DNA of 64,000 nucleotides. Source: Lethocerus indicus. Its lineage: Eukaryota > Arthropoda > Insecta > Hemiptera > Belostomatidae. The position numbers and the translations under genes are program-made. Within the stretch, counting starts at the first letter, position 1. Each line of letters starts with the position of its first letter. The stretch is taken from assembly GCA_019843655.1 (NCBI GenBank), contig JACDQD010000104.1, positions 8,060,001 through 8,124,000 on the forward strand. Reading direction: 5' to 3'. This document shows, piece by piece, positions 49,025 through 61,590 of the stretch. Below the pieces are notes generated by a model. The model did no database searches, was not told where the DNA came from, and saw nothing but the letters and a program-made list of their open reading frames with translations.

Positions 49025-52000
49025 AATACATAAAACGGACTATTCGGTAGTTATAAGGATCCGAGAGGTCCGAAAGTTTCGACAGTCGAGAGTTTCACAA
49101 AACCGGTCGGTGATTACATTGCGCCCGACCATTAGGTCGGTCCAATACGTCCATCATTGTTGCCCGCATTCCGTCCACAATTTCGTTCAAGCATGCGCAC
49201 AGCACGCGCACAGAATAGTCATAATTCGAGACTCGAAATAAGGCAACGGTAGAACCGAACCCGACCTTGCAGAAGAATTACGAAAGCTTTATTTGGGCTG
49301 GCAACTAAGTCATTGCGGACTGTTTTACAAAACGAACATTATGGTCTTATAAACGAATATTCTCGTTAAAAATATTTGCTAATAGCAAAAAGATTTGCTA
49401 AATTGCGTTGGGCTGATTTTCCACCAAATGACGGGGGCCATTTGTAACCATTTGTACCAGAAAATGCTCGATATATGTTTCAGGTTCGGGTAGATAAAAC
49501 GATTTCGGAGTCCCCTCGAGTAATTATTTCACTGTTAAATACTCCTGCTTTACCGAACGTCCTTGAGCTTGAAACGCTCTTCGACGTCTTTGTCGCGTGG
49601 AATAACAGTCGCTGTAATTGGCCCCTTGGAGGAGATACTCGATAATCTCGAGCCAGGTTTAACGCGAAATGAGTCCTGGGACGTGCCCAATTGTCTCAGA
49701 AACCGCGGTCCAATCCGTATCTATGACGCCCGACCGCTTTATGGAGACCTTCGGAATATTCTTAAGTGAAATCGACCCAATGAAGAATGGTGGACAGAAG
49801 CGAAATTATTCGAACGGCTCGTAAGAGAAAAAAAAATGGGCCGTTTGACGTCACAAATACCGGGAGAGTAGTAATTAAAACTAAACTGCGTCAATCGATG
49901 TTTGTGAAAGGGAGAGATAAATAGCTAAACTACAAAAAATTGAAGCATTAAAACAAATAATTGTGACTGGCTAAAGCCTAGCGATATACAGGGTTTATAA
50001 AATCCTAGTTTATTCCTCGTTATCGAATCGCAATGTGTATGAATTCTGCACAAAACACAGGCCTTAGGCTTCCTATCAAACTACCGTCAACAACTTAAAT
50101 TTCTTGTTATCACGATTTGACATTTTTTTATTTACAAATACGGTATTCGAACCCAATCTTCGCGTCCGATGTTTTCGGTAACATTTACAAAATACTGCTC
50201 AGACTCAAGTAATCCTGGAGGCCACGTAATTGTTTCTCCCTTACGATTGATCACAAATTGTTTATACCTCTGTAATTATTTTTTCCGATAAAATCAATCA
50301 CTTCTATAAACAGGCGACGGGACAGAGCAATAACAAAAAATATTATTGTAATTTCTTATCGGTGGAATTTTTCTCTCGTCAGCCGATTCGCTTCCTCGAT
50401 AGCGGCACCTCGTCGAATTGCACAATTGTCCTACGATGGGGGGGGGGTGAGGGGCGTTCTGAATTATGCCGAGAATGAGCTCCCGCGGGGGGTAGATAGA
50501 GGGCATTGTGGCTGGGTAGAGGGCGCAATTCTGGGTAAACAGTTCTAGAAGGAAGAAGCCTCCGCTCTGTGGTCAGTTGGTTGGCCTTCGCCGGGTTGAC
50601 AGAAAGCCCCGATTTATATTCCTCTCGGGAGTTCCGACTGACACAATGGAGGGGCCACAAAACATACGTCAATCTCGCCCAACGCGGACACCGGGAAGTG
50701 TCGTTTAATTTACTTTAACAAGCTCGCTAATTTTAATATAATGAAAACAAAAAACAAAGAACCATTCAGTCAAACAGGAAAACATAGTGCAGTCGGCCAG
50801 TCTGTGTTAATTATAAATTCATCCTTCCTACTGTAAGGACTTAAGTCCAGATTGGATGCATTTAATATCTGCATATCAGTTATTTTAATTCACCCCAGTT
50901 AATTCAAGAACAAAACTTAAATTCCGGGTAATTAGATTAAGCCTCTGAGTAGCATACATTTCCTCGATCCTAAAGAAGCGAAGGGGACTTTCCAGCTATT
51001 TTTTTTTTGTTGTGATCGTTTAATTGGATTCTATTTATTGTCAGGCCCCTAATAAGGCGAAATCATTCTCTTTTTTGGGTAGCACTAGTGAAACTTTCGC
51101 TCTCAATACTGCCCGGCGAACTGGTTCTTTAAGTTCAGAAGTGATTCGCACTTCTTCAGGGCGAGGCCATCTCGCGTCTGTACTTCTTCGTTTCAGAGTA
51201 AGTTTCCGGGCGTCGTCTACTGACTGACGGGGAAACCTTAAACCGCGAGAAAAATCGTTTCTGCGTAGGTTTGTCAGACAGTTCCAACAAGAATAAATAA
51301 ATAGGAAGTTAGAGCACCAAAGCCACGAGGAAGAAGTACAACTGCAGGACCGACAGTGGGCGTCGCGGGTTGTCAAGAATGAACCGATTACTGAAATCAT
51401 TAATAAAGTTTTTTCTAAAGTCCTCTAAACTTCGAGACCTTGAGAGCTCCTACAGAGGCTCCAGTTCCGGACTTTCCTTCCTACTTAGAATACAATTACG
51501 TGTACACCTATGTACATACACAGATTATTTTCAGTGCCATCAATCAATACACCTTGAAGGAGAACATTTTCTTCGATTTAATTCACGAATATATTAATGT
51601 ACAATTACGTGATAACGTATCACCTAAAATAATCATCCCAATTATTACAGATCGGAACATCAGAAATTTGATTTAACGTATGATATCGCTCTTTCTCATG
51701 CTTCAGGTGCTTTTTCTTGGTCGATTAAAGTTTTTCTTTGGTGGACTTAATTTACACTCTAAATTAATAGAATCTTCTGGTACACTCGAAGGGTTGTTCG
51801 TGGCCTATCGCTGTTGAAAGAAATTCATCGAACTGTGAGGAAGGGAAAAGAGTGATTTGAAAAAAAAACTATTTTTCCAGAAGTGGACGGTCGCAAAAGT
51901 CCAATTTGTAGAGGGGAACACAGGACATTCACTCCCTTTTCTGAGTGGCATTTGTGAAAGTTTTCCTCTCAATGTTGCCTGGCCACTGGTTCTGTAACTT

Positions 52001-52879
52001 TAAATTCTCAACTAATATCTCCTCGCAAATCAATTGTTCACTGGAATGAACTATTAATTACATAATTGTGTCCAATTCCTTATTAATCGAGGGATAGAGG
52101 TATTTCTGATAGTTGGTCTATAAATAGGGAGTGGCGGCTTAGCACTGGGTGACGCGGGAGCTTAAACTGACGCTCTGTGTATTGGAACTCGACTTGCTTG
52201 AAACACGCAGAGAGGGGGTCCAAGAACGGTGTTGGGAAGTAAACAAAGTCGAATACCGGGCCCATCCACCGGCGACCAACCTTGGAAGTGGCGGCTGGCA
52301 ACCACAAACAGACACAGTCACACACGTCACCGAGGGACCAGAACAAGAACAACCTTATAAATAAAAAGGACGCGATTAGGCAACTGCCTGACAGTCTCGA
52401 TCCAAAAGACATCGTCTATATACGGGCCAGGAGACAAATTCGGAAGAAATAAGAAGTACAAAGAAGAGTTAGTTAGTTCCTCTGTGTTATACGAAACGTA
52501 TTTGGTTGGAAAACAGTGCATTGTTTACGGTTAGGTGTACCAAGTGAACGGCAAAAATTAAAGCGAAGGTCGAAATATAACCGACTTAAACGATCAGACG
52601 AGACGTAAATCCGTATTTAATTACCCAGCGAATTAAATAGTTCCAACTCATTAACCTCGACAATCTAGATAAGTAATTCAAGATGTGCCTAGATTTTCCT
52701 CAATTTTGATTTCTTCAGGACACCATCACTCAGATCACAGTATAAGTGAGAACTGAATTGCTATATACAATTTGACCATATCCATTTAGGAAAGAATAAT
52801 GAAAGGGTCGTAGATGAACAGCATGAAATTGTTCATGTTGTTGTAAAAATTAAATTGAAAATGATTGAAATTCAATACT

Positions 52880-53140
52880 CTATTACGTAGATTTCGTGTA
52901 TTTCTGCCTCATCTCGCTGATCTCGTCTTTCGCTTGACCGGTTTCGGCTGCTCGACATCTTCAGTAGCGGTGTTAGTCACTGTTGGCACTTTGGATGTTT
53001 TTTGTGCATCCTCAGTGCACTGTCACTGTCACTTGTACTGTGGCGAGCGGCCGAAACCGGTCTAGCAGACAGGAGACAGAAGCACACGAAATCTACGGTA
53101 TTCCAACCCCTCCGGCAGACCACAAAACAGGCATTCTAAA
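52880..53140. mobile_element. Foldback MITE copy
   Basis: The left arm runs from CGTAGATTTCGTGTATTT to GTGTTAGTCAC; the right arm ends CACGAAATCTACGG, then CAGACCACAAAACAGGC and TTCTAAA. The right arm lacks the CTGAAGATG part of the ribozyme-like block, while the left arm (read on minus) has it complete. Confidence 0.85.
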
Positions 53141-53509
53141 CAAGTTATTAAGAGCGTTCACCTAGTATGTTTTTTCGCAGAAAGAGGTTAATACTACCGA
53201 TCTTAACATTTTTTTTTCAACTCTATCATATACGCGTAAGAAAAAACTCCTACTATTAGTCGAGCTTCGGGCTAGGAACTGCAAATTTACAGTTGTTGTG
53301 AATTTGGTTACGATAGTGTAATGTATTCTGTGTGTATTGTGAGTTCTCGAAAGTGGTGTTTGACCGACCGGCGGGGATAGTTAGTTTATTGGTGGCCAAT
53401 CTATTGCCGATCCCGTTCGAATCGGATCAATATCCGAGGTCGCAATTTGCCTTGACATCTTATTTTAAATCGTCTTCAGTTTTCAACAGTCATTTTTATT
53501 AAAACTCGA

Positions 53510-53531
53510 AAGAGAGAGAGAGAGAGAGAGA
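53510..53531 (+). repeat. AG microsatellite
   Basis: About eleven AG dinucleotides. Confidence 0.97.
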
Positions 53532-55818
53532 TGGGATCCTCGATGGATAACATTTAATACGGCCCTCTCCCTATCAGTTTCCCAAACCGCAGTTAAGCAG
53601 CGACCGTGGCATAGTTTTTTTTCTTCCAAGGTATCCACTCCGTGTGGAAATACGGTAAAAGTCGTTCCTTACCTTTTTTTTCCACCGGTTGCGACACAAT
53701 TCATTCGGCAGAAACGACAAAAAATTACCGTCTCAATTAAATGGCAGTCCAGGAACAACTTCAGTTTTTAACGCGGTTCAACATTTTTACACTCAGATAT
53801 AAAGCAAGGCTTCAATGCAGACTTGAAGTTTCTTCCAGTTTAAACAAGCCCCTTTTCTAATTACAGCAAACCAAACTAAAACTAAATCCGTCTTTATAAT
53901 GGATTCCTCATGAAACAATAGAAAGGGGGTCACGATTTAATGAAGGAAAAATATTTTTTCCAAACCCTGTTACATTTTTATTGATTGATAGTTTATTTAA
54001 TTGGACTATTTTAATAAATATAACTAAAATATTAGTTCCTTATTTCGGATATATTACGTGGATTCCACCGTCAGTCCTCTACCCAAGTGCACCCCAAATA
54101 CCCAATAAAATATGACAAAAAATAACAGAATCTGTCGACGGTTTTTTTATTCAGCACCGATGTATGCGTTCGAGGCATGTCTATATAACTCATGATGGGG
54201 AATATCAATTTCTAATAATTGGGGCGTTACTAATAACTGTACTGGATAATAAAAAAGATGTGGATTCTCCTCTCTCTCTCTCAAGTACAATTTCAAGGCT
54301 GGACATGCTTGTTTTTTAAGCACCTGTTATAGAGGACGACACGTGTACCAAGCCCAGAGTCGGTTGCGTAAAAATTCGCCCATGACGTTGCCCAACGTAA
54401 AAATACGCAGATTCAGAAATACTCCCCCAAGCAATCAAGTTCAATAGTCCCGGATGTAGCACTTTATGGCCGTGTCTCGCATCGTTACCTTTTATTACAC
54501 TCGGCGAAGTACAGACAACAAAGAAAACGAAGTATAAATGGACGCGAAGGACCGCTGAGTGCAAAAAATATTCGCCGAAAAAATTATGGAAATGAGTAGA
54601 AAAAAGTTTCAATCTCTCAGAAACGCTTTCCCTTACAGTAATAGTGAGGTATTATTCAAAATTGTTGTTACAATGAAACAGGTGTTAGGATGAAAAGATC
54701 TGAAAAAAATTTTAACCTGTGCCAAAATTGTACGAGTTACAAGCATTGCGGGTAATAAAGCACATTTTCCTTAATATGGACGTATATTAGATTGGCGGAC
54801 GAAAAAAATATTAATAAATGTATTTTTGAATTGTAGAAAATTTGGAAAATCTACAGGACAATAAGTCAAAGAGTAAATACGGTAGAACTCGTTCCCGAAT
54901 TTGATGCAACCGCCGAAATACACTTTAAGGACCTTCACGCTCGGAAAACCGCTGAAATAGCGCCTCAATCGAGACTGGTTTTCAACAATGCGATTAACAC
55001 AACGCCATTTGTCAAACCGACCGATTTGTAAGCCTTAATAACATACAATTATCCAGCCGGACAACAGTGAACAACGAAACCGCCTGTATCTGTCTCTTTT
55101 TTGTATGCGAGTTTCTCCTGTATGAGTGAGTTTCTCTTTCGTCTCACAGCCCCGAAAATTAAGTGCCGGCCAATATTCTAGACCAGTTTTTTTTAAAATG
55201 AAATAAACGGATAACCGATACGAATTACCGATTTAAATAGACACGTAGAGATTTTTTTTTTACAATTAGGTCTCCTCTCCGACCGATCAATACGGAACTG
55301 TCTTCACGCGTCTCTTCCGGTCCGTTCGGTCCTAGACCGGTTTGGGATAACACAACCCCGAGACAACAACCGAGGATGCAGCCGAGTCCGCTCAACGACG
55401 CTTGAGATTCACTCCCGAAACTACTGACGTTGGCGAGAAGCCGAAACGGTCAATATAACTGTCAAATTTAGAGCTGATTAAGACTCATTTTGAAAATTTA
55501 CATCTCAGTTTATATTGGAACTGACTTTTCTACGTGACATATTTCTAATTGTTAGAAGATTATTTCCGCATTTATTTTTCGCAAACTGTGCTTTTTTCGT
55601 GTAGCTTTTTGTTCTTCGCTTAATACTTCGCCTAATTTTCTATCGCCTAGTCGTTTTCCCTCTTCAGTATATTTTTCTTCACTCTGTCGAGACACGTTTG
55701 ACAGTTGTCAAACAAAAAAGTTTTGTACGTCCTGTTCTAAGTCCGTTTAGTGTATGACTCCTTCTGTTTTCCAATGTTCTAAGTTAAACTGTTAATTTAA
55801 AACTGGACTAAATCTCAC

Positions 55819-56025
55819 CTTCTTTTTGACATCGTCCATGTCCTCCCGCTCCTGGTCCTGCTCCTTCTCGGCGGGCTTCTTGGTCCCCTCGTCGATGATG
55901 TAGTCCGCTTCCAGCTTGTCGTTGTTGTTCTCCACCACCGCCGTCGGCGTCATCCTCTGGCCGTACAATAGACTGTTGTCCGCCGGCGTTGGCTGCAGAC
56001 TGCCCGGATGGCGCTGGGAGACGTA
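55819..56025 (-). CDS. Candidate upstream exon, possibly the PAQR3 amino terminus
   Basis: A long C/T-rich tract ends in CCACCAG at the upstream side and a strong donor AAG|GTGAG closes the segment. Between them 69 codons are open, with an acidic, charged composition: HPGSLQPTPADNSLL, then MTPTAVVENNNDKLE, YIIDEGTKK and EREDMDDVKKK. Codon choice is G/C-ending like the PAQR3 exons. The Met at 55951-55953 could be a start codon, in which case the part before it is 5' UTR; otherwise the chain continues upstream. It ends in phase 0, whereas PAQR3 exon a needs two leading bases, so either a short exon lies between or this belongs to another gene. The function of this segment is not recognised. Confidence 0.5.
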
Positions 56026-56219
56026 CTGGTGGGGCAGGGGTGAGGAGGTGGTGGAGGAGGAGGAGGAGGTGGAGGAGGGGCTGCGTGCAGGCTACACGGC
56101 AGGCGGGTGCGTACTGCGGGCCGCTCACAACAACACAGCTGCTATAGTGGTGGGGGCACAACATCTCGCCCACCCCTGGACCCAGCACCCAGTACCATCC
56201 TCAACATCACCACTCAAGT

Positions 56220-56245
56220 CCCCCCCCCCCCCTCCCCCCCCCCCC
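56220..56245 (+). repeat. C homopolymer tract
   Basis: A near-pure C run with one T, likely length-variable and error-prone in assembly. It lies just upstream (minus strand) of the candidate exon at 55819-56025. Confidence 0.95.
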
Positions 56246-56391
56246 AACCATCATCAGCTGGCATCATTCTGATGACTCGGAACTGATTTGATCCCACGGA
56301 ATAACAATCATACTTCTTAAACTGTAAATTATAATACATTGAAGTTCGAGCAGCACTAATAACAAGTAGACTGAATAACGGAAGAGAAACC

Positions 56392-56530
56392 CGCTGGCTT
56401 CCCCCTTTTTCTAATTTTAATTATGATATCGGAAGATAGTAGGGTTTGTACAATTTGCTTAATAAGAAATTTGTTATATTTTTGTACGGCGAGGTATCGG
56501 ACAAACGGGACTTTAAGATCTGTATTTTAG
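56392..56530 (+). repeat. Dispersed repeat of unknown type, copy 2
   Basis: CTGGCTTCCCCCTTTTT, then TTTTGTACGGCGAGGTATCG and GACAAACGGGACTTTAAGAT. It is shorter than copy 1 in the middle and has no clear terminal repeats. Confidence 0.5.
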
Positions 56531-56678
56531 GCTCAGGTTGCTCAGCAATACGCGAGGTGCTCTGGTTATTTACGCTAATATTTTCAAATGTAGGGTTTCG
56601 ATTTTGTCCAACCAACAATCGTACACTTTATAGGCGCAATTGTCCCTGTCCCAATAATGAAGAAATCACCAACCAACT

Positions 56679-56735
56679 GAAGATGGCGAGCAGCCGGAAA
56701 CCGGTCTAGCGAAAGAGCAGACCGGCGAGAGGGGG
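56679..56735. mobile_element. Foldback MITE fragment
   Basis: The core AACTGAAGATGGCGAGCAGC, with an extra G before GAAA, is followed by CCGGTCTAGCG and CCGGCGAGAGG. The outer arms are gone. A yet more decayed relic may exist at 55325-55460. Confidence 0.65.
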
Positions 56736-56876
56736 CGGAAGGCGTTTATTATCGACCTCCCAGCAAAATGTTTATTAATCTTCGTTTCCGTTCATTACAA
56801 AATAACACATAGGAACGCGGCGTCATTCTAGTTCGGGTTTTTTATTATTTTTTTTACTTATTTCTCCGCGTTACAG

Positions 56877-57158
56877 TTGAAGAGAGGCCGTGCTCCAACT
56901 CGAGCTCCAAGGTTGGCCATCCAGGTGGACGTTCATCCAGACGTATTTCAGAACAGGTTGGAGGTGTTCATCATTTTACGCTCGGCGGGCCGCAGAAAAT
57001 TGCTGGGCAGGGCCATCAACATGGCCAGCACTAGCCATCTATCTGTCTATTTATCTATCTGTCTATCTCTCCCCTCTACAGCTATACGGCTAATTTCTAA
57101 GAACCGAACAGAACCGAGAGCATACGGAGAGGTTACGGCCATCCGCCACCGTCGCCAG
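56877..57158 (+). CDS. Possible exon of an unrecognised plus-strand gene
   Basis: An acceptor with a long T-run ends in GTTACAG, and a donor GCCAG|GTAAAA follows 282 bp later. The 94 codons between are open and phase 0 at both ends. The first half (RLAIQVDVHPDVFQNRLEV, then GRRKLLGRAINMAS) is GC-richer than its surroundings and looks protein-like. The second half crosses a TCTA-type microsatellite, which counts against one uninterrupted exon; a second acceptor (CCCTCTACAG, ending 57081) would allow a shorter 3' exon. The minus strand also has short open stretches here. No family is recognised. Confidence 0.25.
57033..57067 (+). repeat. TCTA/TCTG tetranucleotide repeat
   Basis: Imperfect tetranucleotide units within the possible exon 56877-57158. 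Confidence 0.9.
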
Positions 57159-57395
57159 GTAAAAAAATCAAGCGTGTAATAAAACCTGAAAAAATTAAAA
57201 CTAAAAAACGTAAACCGTTATAATAAAAGTAGGGTCAAATCTACGGGACACAACACTCTCCATAAATTGTGATACGGACAATTTCCTGGTTATTCGACGT
57301 AAGGCAAAAATCTATTATATTTCAGAAAATATCCGGGAGGAATGTAAGTTGCGAACTATTAAAATATGCGCTCAAGTGTGTGTATTCTTATTGTA

Positions 57396-57514
57396 GATTC
57401 CGCGATCTGGTCTCCTGCCAGACCACCGGTTTCGGCCGCTCGCCATCTTCAGTAGCGGTGTGATTCATTTTGGTACGAGGCGAAAGACCAAACAGGCGAC
57501 AGACCACAAAACAG
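57396..57514. mobile_element. Foldback MITE remnant
   Basis: It runs from TAGATTCCGCGATCTGG to CGACAGACCACAAAACAG. Read on minus, GCTACTGAAGATGGCGAGC, GGCC, GAAA and CCGGT are intact but stem I's partner has changed to GGTC. Confidence 0.75.
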
Positions 57515-60500
57515 ATATTCATACTCTGTAACCGTTGCCTCCATCGAATTATTTAATATAATTATCGACAAAACTTTAATGAAAGCGTAAAATGGCTTTT
57601 AGTCACGAGCGATTACTTAACAAAGTAGTAAAAAGTCTCTCAGTAAAATATAAGCGCGTAAACAGAGCTTAATGTTTTCATCAGAAGCTATGTTCGTGAA
57701 ATATTTATTAATCTAATTGATATCACATTTAATTACGCCACGGACACTAATAGACCGAATTTCTGACATAAAAACTAGTGCGCCATTGAAAACGCTTTCG
57801 TAAACACGCATCGAATGTCTTAAAAGATATCATAAAAATATTGATTTAATGAGGTATAAATAAAATGTTGAACGCACCTTCAGCGTGAACCCGCCCAGTC
57901 CCACTCCACGAATAGAATCTAACCCCGATTTTGTACAATTCCACTTCCGGATTCTTTCAAACAGTTCTCATCATTTTACGCATATAAAAATAGAGAAAAC
58001 GTAAACATTAATACGTAAATATACTTTGCCCCTTCGCCCAATGTCCTCAATGTTACCAACCAAAATTTCAATAAATCAATTATGAAACAATTATTGTCAT
58101 AAATCAAATCAAGTTATTAAATATTATTAAACAAAAATTTTACTTTTTATTTAACAACAATACTTTAAATATTTATAAAACTGTAATTTCAACCTGATGT
58201 CTGGTTTATATACTTTAAGTTGCTAATTTATCTCTCATGTAGTTTAACTCTCACGTCTCATGCTGCATTTTCTCATTTTAATATTTTAATGCGTCGATTT
58301 CGTTTCTACGAATTGATCTTTGAATTTTTTTGTAAACAATTTAATTATATTTCTCCATCAAATGGGAGCACAGAGTAATGGCTCCAAACTGGCCTAATCG
58401 CCCATTCCAGTTTTGTGTAAATTTTCCTCAACCTCCAGCAAATCTATAAATATCACATAAGTTTCGACCCAAGTAGTTTTCTAAAGGCAATATTATAATA
58501 TCCGTCCAAAGGCGGAAGGCATATTAATTATAAGTCAGGAGGAAGAAAAATGAGAAAAAGACAATGAACAATGAAAACAAAAATAGCTAACATCGTATGA
58601 ACTACATACATAAGGCAGACCCGAATATGTTTTCTTAATGTTTTATGAAATTGAGGTATTTTTATCAGCTCGATTATGGGATTTGGAACTGTCGAAAAAA
58701 TTATAATTTTTAAAAAACAATTCTGCAGCACAGTTTTTCCTTAAATGGATATACAGCGCTCTCTGTTGACGACGGTCCGGAACATGTCTCCCGGTACTCG
58801 AATACTTCACAAATCTCGATATATATAATATATAATAACTTCAACGGGAACACCCAAAAGGGAGAACTTACCTCCAGTCGATTTAAATTAATTACTACGT
58901 ACTATAACCGTAAGTAATTGTGGAAATATGGTATGCAGTAAAACTTTGATTGGAACACTTATTGTGGAACGCACTGCCTAGAAGGCAGACTCCGTGCCAA
59001 GTAGCACATGGCAAACTCTTGCTACCAGATAATATTTCAAAAGTCAGTCCGTTATTTAATTGCCGATTCTAAACGCTCTTTCTTATTAACACTATTACGA
59101 GTGCCCGTTTAGTCTGTTATACTTCTGTTCTTTGCATAACGCTCTGGGGTAAAAGTGAAATATCAAGTAAGTGCAGATCCTGCGGTATATTTAAACTTAA
59201 TGCAGCCGCACTGAGGGCGGTTAAATTACTTTAACTGGTCGAAAATATTTAGGTGACTCGAGGGGACCAAATTTAAACGCATTTCTGAACGCTAGGCGTG
59301 TCGAAATATTTTTAACTTTGAAACCGGTCGGTCGGATAACAGAACTGGAAAGAAACAGTTTTTCACCCGAGCGTTATTTTCTTCCAAAAACCGCCGGGAA
59401 TACAAGAGCGCATAATTGTAAACCCAATTCTTTGGTTAGTTATTAATTATTCTTCGTATTAAATCTTTGTAATTGAACGCCCCACCTCGAACATGTCAGA
59501 TCGGATGTAAAAATAGTCCTGGCAACGTTAGTTAGTCAAACCGGCGGTCGGCACCTTATGCCAATTAGCCAAATATACAGATATAGAATAATGTAGGCCT
59601 CAGTGACAAAAATTTAAATTTGATCCCGACCTAGTAATTCGCCGTCCAAACGCTTCCGTCAATAGGACGCAGATTACAATTGTCTTAATTGCCTCAATTC
59701 AGTTTATTGCAGTTTAAGTCGCTTTTTAGAGATATGACCCTATTTACGCTGAAATTCAACGTTCAAACGGTGTCCGTATGCTCGTCATTTCTAGATATTT
59801 GTGACATTCGCGGATTCCTATCCTTCCCTATCTCACGATACCGATGATACGTTTGTATTCTATAACTGAGCTGCATTATCATTAACTATGACGACAAATA
59901 ATAAAACTATCAAATTATCATTCTCTGTCCTTTATCCAAAGCACGCAGTCAAATCAAAGTATTAAATAGCGTAATGATTAACGATGTGACTGGACAGTCA
60001 CAGCCAGAGGTTGGCCTCTCTAGTCATGAACTTGAACTTGACTGAGTAAGGGCGCAATTTTAGCTTGTGAAGGGGGTTGAAGGGGAGGAGGGGCGTGCGC
60101 ACAGTTATAGCTTACCAAGGAGGGACAACTGCTTAAACTCGAATTCTAAATTTTTCTCGTCGATCAATACCTCGGTCCCGGGGCGACCGCAGGGAGGGGG
60201 AGGGATGGATGGAGGGAGGGTGAGAGGGAGGGAGGGAAGTGAATATCTCGCCTGGCTTCTTTTGGCCAAAAAAATGCCATAATCTCTATACCGATGCCGA
60301 ATAGTGACGTTCCACCTCGCGGCAAAATCGTAAATAAACGTCCCATTTCCGTCACACGGCCGGAACGACAACTAATATGAGTAAGAGCCGGGGTTACACA
60401 CGACGACAGGTCTGTAGACCATTTTTTGGCGATTAAAAACACGCTTTTTATCGCGGTAAGTGCAGATTTTGCCCTCTGAACCCGGCTCAAGTGTGCCCTG

Positions 60501-61322
60501 AGTGGGTCATGTACAAAGTTAATCCCGCTGTTAGTTGCGGTACCGGCCGGTAGAGGCCGCCCGAGTGTAACAAACGGGTACCGCCGAAATGTGTGCCACA
60601 TTTGTCACACGGCTATTTCGTTTTTGTCGCTCCGAACATATTTCAATCTTATTGGTACAAGTAGATCTTTAACGTGACCTTAATTGCTGGCCCTGATTAC
60701 GCTTTTTCTTCTGCCAGTGTATATATTTTTCAGGGTACGAAAATGTCCCTACTGCATAAAATGTTTATAATCGGGTCAGGGACATATTTGGGGTGGAAGG
60801 GCTCGAGAGGGACTGCGGACAATTTCGGTACTATTTGTAGGGCTAGTTCTGCGCTATAGTCCTTGACCCTGCTGGCTCCAAGTGGGACCGACTAAATACC
60901 TGGTCTGGGGCTCCAAGAGGAAACTTTTGTTTATTTAAACGAAATTCGTTTAATTTCGATTGTCAGAATTAACATTTATAGAAAACTGACGCCAGGTCCT
61001 TAGTTTTTATTTTTTAATAATCGAAAACATCCAGCGTTTTTATTGTACTATCAGAAAGTACGAACTTTATGAAATGCATCGTGGAGGCAACAAAACTAAT
61101 AACTAATATGAACTTCACTTTTGTTCCACTCTTCAGTCGGATTTCAAAACAATTTCCATCGATTGCAACACGTTGAGTCGACATGTTCGAGTACTTTAAA
61201 GCTCTTGTATTCCGTCATCAATTTATCGAAGTGTCACCGAGATATAAACAGAGTTTGCGTTAAAGCTATTTCTTCAAATCCTTCAGTTCAGATAACATTC
61301 TAAAAAATAAAATCCAGATTTT

Positions 61323-61324
<2 letters not shown>
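57515..61324. other. Gene-free intergenic DNA
   Basis: AT-rich from 57.5 to 59 kb, more balanced after that, with a G-rich tract at 60.19 kb. No exon, RNA gene or transposon is recognised. Confidence 0.5.
60190..60239 (+). repeat. GGGA-rich tract
   Basis: A G-rich, A-punctuated tract with several runs of three or more G; a quadruplex candidate. Confidence 0.85.

Positions 61325-61359
<35 letters not shown>
61325..61359 (+). repeat. TA microsatellite
   Basis: Seventeen TA dinucleotides abutting the MITE copy at 61360. Confidence 0.97.
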
Positions 61360-61363
<4 letters not shown>

Positions 61364-61590
61364 GTTTGGTTTTGCCTAGACCGGTTTCGGCCGCTCGCCA
61401 TCTTCAGCAGCGGTGTTAGTCAATTCGGCACTTTGGATGTTTCTTGGGCATCCTCACTGCACTGTCACTGTCACTTGTACTAGATGGCGAGCGGCCGAAA
61501 CCGGTCTAGCAAGAGACTAAACCGGCGAGAGGAGACAGAAATCTACGGTATATTCCAACCGATCGCAGACAACAAAAGCAGGAACTCTAA
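61360..61590. mobile_element. Foldback MITE copy beside a TA repeat
   Basis: It begins at GCCGGTTTGG, immediately after a (TA)n tract that replaces the outer left end, and ends GCAGGAACTCTAAA. The left arm read on minus keeps the ribozyme-like core with GCTG in stem I; the right arm is shortened. Confidence 0.85.

Larger units (their letters stand above)
30798..55818. other. Long stretch without a supported exon; possible PAQR3 first intron
   Basis: Besides the MITEs and microsatellites listed, there is only non-coding DNA of mixed composition. Open frames are short and unlike any family. Slightly GC-richer islets at 33650-34050, 46500-46740, 49560-49770 and 51040-51240 were read in all frames without a convincing exon. 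If the exon at 55819 belongs to PAQR3, all of this is one ~25-kb intron. Confidence 0.5.

Noticed and set aside
55808..56188. 126-codon open frame on minus over the candidate exon
   Set aside because: It is a shadow frame running into repeats; the frame ending in EREDMDDVKKK fits the splice sites and has better codon use.
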